From Gemmataceae bacterium (GTDB taxonomy: Bacteria; Planctomycetota; Planctomycetia; Gemmatales; Gemmataceae), in contig JANWVV010000004.1 of NCBI GenBank assembly GCA_025055795.1, positions 93,719 through 157,718 of the forward strand: DNA of 64,000 nt. The letters run 5' to 3'. Numbering within the stretch: position 1 is the stretch's first letter; each line of letters starts with the position of its first letter. A program made the translations under genes and the position numbers. This document shows positions 57,385 through 64,000 of the stretch, one piece after another. The notes below the pieces were generated by a model, which was not told where the DNA came from, searched no databases, and saw nothing but the letters and a program-made list of their open reading frames with translations.

Positions 57385-57679
57385 CCTTTGAGGTAATACG
57401 TCGGTGCGTCCATGAAAACACCGGTGTCTTGTTAATATCTCCCGTATATCACGAGCCTTCATCCCAGGTCCATTTGTACGGATCCCGGTAACCATCTTGC
57501 TGAACCAACTGCAATTTGACTATAAAGCAATGGTCGATCTTTTTCTCAAGCCTTGTATGTTAGCGGAAATCTGCGCATATCGTGTACGGTTAAAGAAATC
57601 TCGGGCTGGCACGAATTCTGATATAGTGAAACGACGGAGAAGTAGATTACACCGATGCCACTAGCCGGGGAGGGGGTCC
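57385..57679. other. Intergenic
   Basis: No gene recognised; a GGGGAGGGGG ribosome site for the next gene lies at the right edge. Confidence 0.35.
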
Positions 57680-58285
57680 ATGAGCAGTCCAACCTATCCG
57701 CAAGAATATCAGACGTATGGTCTGCCTGTCGGGACGGTCCGTGGCTTTCTATCGGTGCTTATCTGCTCGTTTTTCTGGATAGTTTTGATGTTCCCATCGG
57801 ATGTGGACATCCGGGTTCCCTTAGGGCATTTTTTCCTGTTGACGTTGGTATTTTTGGCCTTTGCGTCCCAGCCGTTGTCGGAGTTGCACACCCGCAAATT
57901 CCTGCCGTGGTTAATGCGTTTCATTTTTGTCGGCGGTAGTGTTGCGGTGATCGCGTATGTGCTGTACGTAGATCCCCACCGGCTGCTACAACGCCTGACT
58001 CCAAATCCAGAAGAGATCGGTCAGTGGCCGGTACTGTTGGCTTGTCTGGCTGGCGGTTTTGGTGCCGGTCTGCTCGTCCGCTTTGTCCTGGGTCGTACCA
58101 GTCCCCTGTTTATGACGCTGCGTGCCTGGATCGGCATTGTGGCTATGCTTCTGCTTCTGTTTGAACCTCTATTTCAGTTCATCATCATCCCTAACATGAG
58201 CGACAAACCAAGCGTCGACACGCTGAAAGTATGGGAAGGGGTATTAATTGCCGTTACCGCTAGTTACTTCGGAACGCGGGCGTAA
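57680..58285 (+). CDS. Hypothetical integral membrane protein
   Basis: A 201-residue protein with six probable transmembrane helices (e.g. FLSVLICSFFWIVLMFPSDV, FFLLTLVFLAFASQPL, LVRFVLGRTSPLFMTLRAWI-side segments) and an N-terminal Pro/Tyr-rich cytoplasmic stretch. A good ribosome site (GGGGAGGGGG) precedes ATG 57680. I recognise no family. Confidence 0.75.
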   Translation: MSSPTYPQEYQTYGLPVGTVRGFLSVLICSFFWIVLMFPSDVDIRVPLGHFFLLTLVFLAFASQPLSELHTRKFLPWLMRFIFVGGSVAVIAYVLYVDPHRLLQRLTPNPEEIGQWPVLLACLAGGFGAGLLVRFVLGRTSPLFMTLRAWIGIVAMLLLLFEPLFQFIIIPNMSDKPSVDTLKVWEGVLIAVTASYFGTRA

Positions 58286-58572
58286 GAAGTTTCGCCGGGT
58301 TTCTACCCCGACCTGCCGCTTACCAAGACAATCTGGTGCAGCAGGACTTTAAAAATTAACTGTAGTGAGAATTCAGTGAGAAAAAGGTAGTGGCACCCCG
58401 CCTTTACCTGCCCTGACCTTGGAAAGACCCTTCGAAGAGACGGTCACGTACAACCTTGGTGTAACCGGCAGGGTGACAATTCGGGATAGCCCGGCTGTCC
58501 AACTGAATCTTGCAACGCCTGGGCCAACGCCAAGGGGTTAGGTTTCTCTACGCGGTGTAACGAGGGGAGCTA
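58286..58572. other. Intergenic
   Basis: No gene or terminator clearly seen between the convergent membrane protein and trxB. Confidence 0.35.
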
Positions 58573-59643
58573 TCAGGCCAGGCCGTGGTGCGCCAGGTAG
58601 CGTTCGGCATCCAGGGCCGCCATGCAGCCGGTGCCTGCAGCAGTTACAGCCTGCCGGTAATAATCGTCGGCCACATCGCCCGCGGCGAAGACGCCCTCCA
58701 CACTGGTGTAGGTTCGGCCTAAGGTCGTCCAACGGATATAACCAGTGGGCGTTAACTCTACTTGTCCTTCCAGGAAGGCGACGTTTGGAGTGTGGCCGAT
58801 GGCCAAGAACATGCCGGCAGCAGGGATGACGCGTTTTTCGCCGGTCTGATTGTTGCGGATGCGGACGGCGGTGACTCCATTTTGGTCGTCTCCCAGGACC
58901 TCGTCCACTTCGGTACGCCAGTGGATGGTCACTTTTGGATTGGCTTTGAGCCGATCCTGCATAATTTTGCTGGCCCGCATGACATCGCGCCGGACCAGCA
59001 GATGGATTTCACTGGCGAATTTGGACAGGTAAGTGGCTTCCTCGACCGCTGAGTCGCCGCCGCCCACCACCACGATCGGTTTGTTACGGAAGCGTGGCAA
59101 GGCCCCATCACAAACAGCACAAGCGGACACACCCCGGTTTTTGAACCGTTCCTCGCTTGGTAACCCCAGGTAATTGGCCCGGGCACCTGTAGCTATAATC
59201 AGCGTGTGCGTTTCGACGGTCTGGCCGTCGTGGGCGATAACCAGGAACGGTCGACGTTGCAGATTTACCTTGACCACATCCTTGGATTCAACGCGGGCCC
59301 CGAAGTGCACGGCCTGCTGCCGCATCAGAGCCATCAGTTCCGGACCATTGATGCCGTGGCTGGGCTGTGGCTGATTGGCCGCTACCCAATAGGGAAAATC
59401 CGGATCGTCGCGACGCAAGGCGGTGGCCAGGTACTGGCGGGTATCCCCCGGTGGCCAGGAAGGAAAATTTTCCACCTCCGTGGTCAGGGCCAACTGACCC
59501 AAGGGCAAGGTGCCATTCTGGCGATTGCGCTCGTCGTAAGGGTTGCCCTGAAACACCAACGGGTTCAGATTGGCGCGTGCCGCGTAAATGGCCGCCGTCC
59601 AGCCTGCAGGCCCGGATCCGACTATCACGACTTTTTCCGGCAT
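58573..59643 (-). CDS. trxB: Thioredoxin reductase, with an insertion
   Basis: A 356-residue flavoprotein that reduces thioredoxin with NADPH. The FAD motif [13 protein letters not shown] is at residues 7-19, the redox site CAVC is at 175-178, the NADPH motif is [12 protein letters not shown] near 192-204, and the C-terminal FAD segment is [10 protein letters not shown]. It is about 35 residues longer than E. coli TrxB because of an insertion near 68-97 ([19 protein letters not shown]). The start is ATG 59643 with GAGGAGG upstream; a longer frame start exists. It diverges from the argA-like gene. Confidence 0.95.
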   Translation of the reverse strand: MPEKVVIVGSGPAGWTAAIYAARANLNPLVFQGNPYDERNRQNGTLPLGQLALTTEVENFPSWPPGDTRQYLATALRRDDPDFPYWVAANQPQPSHGINGPELMALMRQQAVHFGARVESKDVVKVNLQRRPFLVIAHDGQTVETHTLIIATGARANYLGLPSEERFKNRGVSACAVCDGALPRFRNKPIVVVGGGDSAVEEATYLSKFASEIHLLVRRDVMRASKIMQDRLKANPKVTIHWRTEVDEVLGDDQNGVTAVRIRNNQTGEKRVIPAAGMFLAIGHTPNVAFLEGQVELTPTGYIRWTTLGRTYTSVEGVFAAGDVADDYYRQAVTAAGTGCMAALDAERYLAHHGLA

Positions 59644-59836
59644 GCGTGCCTCCTCGAAACGGGGCTGATCCTTGGGAGTGTCCATCGCGACTCCGGCGGC
59701 TATTTTAGACGGCAACGCCACACTGGCTGGAGCCGGATCAGCAGGGATTTCCTGTTTGATGTATCGGCGATGCCAACTTCTGCTAACGCTTCGGCGACAC
59801 CCATGGCATCGCTGCAAGCGTCCTGCTATTTTTTCC

Positions 59837-61153
59837 ATGCACGAACGTCTCACGCATTTCCGGGAAATTCTGCGCTACGTTCCCCGCTTCCGGGACCGTG
59901 TCTTCGTCATTGCTCTGGATGGGGCCGTGGTCGAGGACGACAACTTCCCCAATCTGCTGCTGGATATTGCCTTGCTACGGAGTTTGAACATCCGGGTAGT
60001 GCTGGTCCACGGGGCAGCGCGGCAGATCCGCCGCTATGCCGAACTGATCGGGATCACCCCCTCCGACGTGGATGGCACCGGCATCACGGACCGGACGACA
60101 TTGCAGGTGGCCATTACAGCGGCCAACCGCGTCAGCCACGAAATTCTGGAAGGGTTGACCGCCAACGATTTACGGGCCGTTTGTCCGAACGCCGTCGTGG
60201 CCCATCCAGCCGGCATTCTGGGGGGGGTCGACTACCTGTTTACCGGACGGGTCGAACGCATCGACGTGGGCCTGCTGCACACCCTGCTGGAACACGACAT
60301 CATTCCCGTTATTCCCCCCATCGGGATCGACGGTTGCGGCAATTCCTTCCGCCTCAATTCTGATGCCGTGGCCGTGGAAGTAGCCAAAGCCTTGCGAGCC
60401 ATCAAGTTGATCTACCTGAATACTGATGGCGGCATCCGTGGTCCCGACGGCACCGTCATCCGGCAAATGCCGGTCCAGGAAGCCGATGCCTTCCTCAAAC
60501 GCTACCGCCACGACCTGCCCGCTGAAACGGTTACCAAACTGGTGCATGCCATCCGGGCCTGCAAAGAAGGTGTTGAACGCGTCCACATCATCGACGGGCG
60601 GGAACAGGAAGGACTGCTTGGTGAAGTCTTTTCCAACGAAGGGATCGGCACTCTTATCCACGCCAATGAATATCAATCCATCCGACAGGCACAGAAAAAG
60701 GACGTGCGTGCCATTCACGCTCTTATCCAACAGGGGATAGCTAATGATGAACTGATCAAGCGTACCCGGGCCGAACTGGAAAAAATCATACAGGATTACT
60801 ACGTGTTTGAAGTCGATCGTACGCTGGTGGCTTGTGTGGCCCTACACGTTTACCCCGAGCAGAACGTGGCAGAGCTGGCCAGTCTCTACGTCGACAGTCG
60901 GTACGAAAACCAGGGGATCGGCCAGAAACTGATTGCCTATGTGGAAAATGTCGCTCGCAGTCGTGGCATCCCGCGTCTGGTAGCCCTGTCTACGCAAGCG
61001 GTCAATTATTTCATCCAGAAAGCCGGCTTCCGTTTGGGCCAACCGGACGACCTGCCCCCAGCCCGCCGCGAAAAATATGAGCAGAACGGCCGTCGCTCGG
61101 CCGTCCTGATCAAGGACCTCGTCCCCAAGGAAGCTGCCTCAGCACGGGCTTAA
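59837..61153 (+). CDS. argA: Amino-acid N-acetyltransferase (N-acetylglutamate synthase, ArgA-type)
   Basis: A 438-residue protein, close to the 443 of E. coli ArgA. The N-terminal amino-acid-kinase-like domain has [56 protein letters not shown] and [25 protein letters not shown] acetyltransferase domain (residues about 295-438) follows, with [20 protein letters not shown] and [16 protein letters not shown]. It would make N-acetylglutamate, the first step of arginine synthesis. The start is ATG 59837; an earlier in-frame start overlaps trxB. It is divergent from trxB with a 193-bp gap. Confidence 0.9.
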   Translation: MHERLTHFREILRYVPRFRDRVFVIALDGAVVEDDNFPNLLLDIALLRSLNIRVVLVHGAARQIRRYAELIGITPSDVDGTGITDRTTLQVAITAANRVSHEILEGLTANDLRAVCPNAVVAHPAGILGGVDYLFTGRVERIDVGLLHTLLEHDIIPVIPPIGIDGCGNSFRLNSDAVAVEVAKALRAIKLIYLNTDGGIRGPDGTVIRQMPVQEADAFLKRYRHDLPAETVTKLVHAIRACKEGVERVHIIDGREQEGLLGEVFSNEGIGTLIHANEYQSIRQAQKKDVRAIHALIQQGIANDELIKRTRAELEKIIQDYYVFEVDRTLVACVALHVYPEQNVAELASLYVDSRYENQGIGQKLIAYVENVARSRGIPRLVALSTQAVNYFIQKAGFRLGQPDDLPPARREKYEQNGRRSAVLIKDLVPKEAASARA

Positions 61154-61334
61154 CGCAAAGCTTCCCGACGCCGCTAGTGCCCCGGGTAGTAGCTCCATAT
61201 TTCCATGCCTTGGGCTGAAAAGACCTTTGCCTGACGGCCGTTTGTTGGCTGTAGTTATCGCCCTAGGGTTAAAGTCTAGTTCACCCAGGTGTTCTGCCGT
61301 TGGAGGGGTACAGCGGGACCGTGCTGCCAGGTTG

Positions 61335-61805
61335 TTAACTGCCCGTTTTGTTATTCAAACGGGACGTAGTGCCTCCCAAATTGGCACGGGTAGCGCGGAT
61401 ACGTTCCAGCAGATTCTGGCGGGCAATGGCCGCTGGATCCTCAGCCACTACGACAGACCCAGCCCCTGCTGGAGCTGCTACTTGCCGTTCCGACGTCTGC
61501 TGTGGACCCGCTTCGGCTAGTTCTTCCTTGTCGATATAACCGGTCTCGCCGTAGTACCGCTTCAGCTCACCCACTTTGACAGTCCGTTCGATGCGAATGT
61601 ATGCAATCTCGTCATAGGGGATGAAAAAGCCTCGGCCTTCGTCGGTCGATCCCCCTTCCCGTCCGCGCAACACCAGATAATGAGGCTCGAAACGCGCGAC
61701 CATGTCCACAGCTATCACAAACTGATTACGCAATACCAGGTTCACACTGTTGTGCAACGCCTCCGGAAGACGCTGAAAAATATCCAGGCAATCTTCGCGT
61801 CGCAT
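61335..61805 (-). CDS. Conserved hypothetical protein
   Basis: A 156-residue protein starting at ATG 61805 after AGGAGCC. The N-terminal part (RREDCLDIFQRLPEALHNSV, LVLRNQFVIAVDMVARFEPH, YLVLRGREGGST) is a compact globular segment, and a linker and a C-terminal helix (IARQNLLERIRATRANLGG) follow. This looks like a planctomycete-restricted family (impression). Function unknown. Confidence 0.72.
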   Translation of the reverse strand: MRREDCLDIFQRLPEALHNSVNLVLRNQFVIAVDMVARFEPHYLVLRGREGGSTDEGRGFFIPYDEIAYIRIERTVKVGELKRYYGETGYIDKEELAEAGPQQTSERQVAAPAGAGSVVVAEDPAAIARQNLLERIRATRANLGGTTSRLNNKTGS

Positions 61806-62340
61806 TCATCAGGCTCCTTATCGGTCGCTCCCCGGGCTGGCGTCCACGGATTTCGGTGATGTTACCTCTATCCGGTCGCAAGGTCAGCCGCGTTGTTCCA
61901 GACCCGTCCCCCTCATTCCTTTGTAGCTACGACATGGAAGTGTTAGCATCCGTTTGACCACTGGTCAAACACGTGCAATCACTCTTGCTTGCTCTAGCTA
62001 GTGGAAATAGCGGCTCAATTCTCGGGCAAAATGAACGATTGGCCCACACCTGAGCCGGGCGATGTACAGAAAAATACCTGCGAACAACAGTTTGTCTGAA
62101 TCGCAACCACTTGTACTTGTCCTGTTCCTGCAATGATGACGGATGAGCTCCACAGAAAAGTTATTTACTTTGTCGGGATTAGTTCAAATTTCGGTCCAGA
62201 AAATCGAGGGATGCACAGGAGCTAAATAATCGCCCACATATTAATTCTGACGCCCATCCGATTGCATTTGACAGCTTGTACACGGTCTAAGACACGCATA
62301 AAAAGCGTAGGTTGACTTGTTGTGATGGGATGCAAGGGGT
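61806..62340. other. Intergenic
   Basis: About 530 bp without a supported gene; short frames only. Confidence 0.4.
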
Positions 62341-63531
62341 TTACTGTTGCTGTTTACCGGGTTCTTTGGGTTTTTGTTCGATTCGTTTGAGGGCAGCAGC
62401 GGCGGCTTCCCGTACTTTGACATGCGGATCGCTCAGGCGCAGGCGGATGGCACGCAAGGCGTCGGCGTTGTTGCGGAGTGTGGGTCCAAGGGCGGCGATC
62501 TCCTCCAGGACAGCCAGTCGCACGCCGAAATCAGCGTCTTGGAGCAGATCGAGCAGTGTGGACAGTTGGGTAGGTAGATCGGTGCTCAGTATAGCGGCAT
62601 AGGCATGGACCGCCTCCTGTCGTACGCGAGGTAGGGGGTCTTTCTGGGCGACGCGGAGCACTTCGGGTAAGGCCGCGCGTGCCGCTGGCCCGAAGCTGGT
62701 CAGCACCCGCAGGGAACGCAGGCGTAATTCGCCATCGTTCTGCTGGAGCAGTTGGGCTAGCGTATGCACTACCGCGGGCGTTTTTTCAGAAAGCAAGCCG
62801 AGACTGGTAATAATTTCGATGCGTAACTCCTGGTCCTTTTCCTGGTTAAGCATGCTGGCCAGGGTATCGGCCACAGCGGCCGCACCGGCGGGCTGGATGC
62901 GTCCCAGGGCCCGTATGGCGGCCCGACGCACCAGCGGATCGGCATCGCGTAACAGGGCGACCAGCTCAGGAGCAGCGGCCTGGGCGGCGTTACCTGCTAC
63001 CGCTAGGGCCTCAGCCGCAGCGGCCCGGGTGGCACTCTCTTTATCCTGCAGCAGCCCAATCAGAGCGGTTACCGCTCCACGAGCGACTTCTTCATGGCGG
63101 GCCATTACACCAGCCAATTCCCGGCGTACCCGCGAGTCTTTTTCACCACTTAATGCCTCGGCCAGCTCGCGGGCGCAGGCCCGGATGTCTCGTTCGGGCA
63201 GCCCCGCCAGCGCGCGGGCCGCTGTGGCCCGAACCGCCGCTGAGTTGTCCAGCCGCACGGCCCGCACCACGCCGGCTAACGCCTCCGTATGCTGATGCTC
63301 CACCCATAAGCGCACCGCGGCCTCCACGGCCAAGGCCCGCTTGCGGGCCGAACTGTCGTTCGCAAGTATTTCCAGCCACGCCGAGGCTTTCTTTCCCTGA
63401 TACTCAGGCTCCTGCTGCCCGACGGTCTTGTTGCTCATCCCTACCGCTACAGCCAGTAACAGTGCTGCGCTCCCGACCGTTCGGGCCCAGCCCCCTGTCA
63501 CCGTCCAGGCCCCGTTGACCGGCTTGACCAT
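62341..63531 (-). CDS. Secreted HEAT-repeat protein
   Basis: A 396-residue protein with a signal peptide (GSAALLLAVAVGMSNKTVGQ region) and about nine HEAT-like helical repeats, each with an AAAEAL/VRRxA pattern: AVRATAARALAGLPERD, TRAAAAEALAVAGNAAQAAA, VRRAAIRALGRIQPAG, VRQEAVHAYAAIL and VREAAAAALKRIEQK. A ribosome site (GAGGGGT) precedes ATG 63531. HEAT proteins of this type are abundant in planctomycetes and are presumed protein-binding scaffolds. No partner is indicated. Confidence 0.9.
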   Translation of the reverse strand: MVKPVNGAWTVTGGWARTVGSAALLLAVAVGMSNKTVGQQEPEYQGKKASAWLEILANDSSARKRALAVEAAVRLWVEHQHTEALAGVVRAVRLDNSAAVRATAARALAGLPERDIRACARELAEALSGEKDSRVRRELAGVMARHEEVARGAVTALIGLLQDKESATRAAAAEALAVAGNAAQAAAPELVALLRDADPLVRRAAIRALGRIQPAGAAAVADTLASMLNQEKDQELRIEIITSLGLLSEKTPAVVHTLAQLLQQNDGELRLRSLRVLTSFGPAARAALPEVLRVAQKDPLPRVRQEAVHAYAAILSTDLPTQLSTLLDLLQDADFGVRLAVLEEIAALGPTLRNNADALRAIRLRLSDPHVKVREAAAAALKRIEQKPKEPGKQQQ

Positions 63532-64000
63532 CTTTAGTACCCCTCGGCTGCTTGCCGGGATGACACCGCTTTATTTTTCCGCGATGTCCCCACCGGCACT
63601 ATTGATTATGACGGCTCCGCCTGCGCTCTCCAACTCATCACATTTTGGTTGTTGGATGAATCAACCTATCCGTCCCGGATCTTGCCCCCAATGAAGTAGT
63701 CGTCGGACATCCCGTAGGCTAGTCCGCCCTTGGTGAGAAACTGCTCCCTGTCGAGCAGGTTTCGTTGGGTTCCAAAGCGTTGTCCAACCGCGAGCGTGTG
63801 CTACCGCCTCGGGCGAGCTTGTCGGGTACAGGAAAAACTCTGCAACCATGTGCTCAAAACCGTGTTGAGTCCAATGAGCTGCCTTTCATCGTGTTGTTGC
63901 TAACGTTGACCCAATCAGCAAGGAAATCGCTACCGGAACGAGCTATTCACTACTAAACTAAATTATTCGGGTAAATCAAATTCATTTTAAGCGATAATTC
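63532..64000. other. Intergenic to window end, possible relic
   Basis: No gene supported. On the minus strand a short sense-like frame (LAVGQRFGTQRNLLD, GGLAYGMSDDYFIGG) ends at about 63672 without a start; it may be a gene fragment. The far right end is AT-rich. Confidence 0.3.

Noticed and set aside
63672..63800. Short sense-like frame on the minus strand
   Set aside because: It has no start codon or ribosome site, so it was noted as a possible fragment only and not listed as a gene.
1..64000. CRISPR arrays, rRNA, tmRNA, SRP RNA, RNase P RNA, insertion sequences
   Set aside because: I scanned for typical repeats and core motifs and found none.

Overview
The window looks like a chromosomal segment of a planctomycete, most likely of the Gemmataceae. 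The markers are a TIGR02996-type N-terminus (the Gemmata repeat-companion domain) on a leucine-rich protein, two DUF1559 pseudopilin-like proteins, a Tat-exported DUF1501 protein, PVC-type propeller/heme-binding proteins, a secreted YTVxRPV-repeat protein, and tetrahydromethanopterin (H4MPT) C1 enzymes (fae, mtdB). Genes are moderately GC-rich; several spacers are clearly AT-richer. There is no rRNA, CRISPR array, transposase or phage module, so this is mainly ordinary chromosome with lineage-specific genes.

Layout. 0-4 kb (minus): an edge-truncated Tyr/Pro/Cys repeat protein, a short degenerate HD-GYP protein and metK. 4.5-4.7 kb: initiator tRNA-Met with a promoter and a terminator. 4.8-6.7 kb: mtdB and fae. 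7.2-11 kb (minus): DUF1501 protein, flavin reductase-like protein, Dabb protein and small unknowns. 11.1-31.6 kb (mainly plus): lipoate ligase-like protein, a Tat-exported ThDP enzyme, two paralogous small secreted proteins, a thioredoxin/PDZ protein read through an in-frame UGA, an esterase/SMP-30 fusion, DUF1559 and LRR proteins, recA, a flippase-like protein, a ParB-like protein, and an LCCL-domain protein; a zinc-ribbon and a secreted unknown lie on minus. 31.7-40.3 kb (minus): a secreted propeller protein, then a tight block reading tig, clpP, clpP, lipoprotein, moaC, polyprenyl synthase. 40.7-49.9 kb: tRNA-Gly, a lone rplK, a fused MFS/spermidine-synthase-like protein, Rieske ferredoxin, a truncated lipoprotein with a decayed relic, an Hsp70 homologue with a conserved unknown, and a tiny DUF1328 membrane protein. 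50-64 kb: PVC heme-binding dehydrogenase-like protein, DoxX, rpsA, a MacB-like permease, a membrane unknown, trxB and a divergent argA-like gene, and a HEAT-repeat protein.

The strongest lead is at 15384-16586. One reading frame is interrupted by a single TGA exactly where the second cysteine of a thioredoxin CxxC site belongs (C-E-P-U). A hairpin with a 7-bp perfect core and an AGGUG loop begins at the right distance for a bacterial SECIS. The protein also carries a CxxCH motif and two PDZ domains, so it is a candidate exported selenocysteine redox protein. Other leads are the YTVxRPV repeat protein, a TTGCAACAA array with 10-11 bp spacing at 11954-11993, an adjacent operator-like repeat and promoter before the ParB-like gene, an apparent insertion in thioredoxin reductase, and a conserved unknown downstream of the Hsp70 gene.
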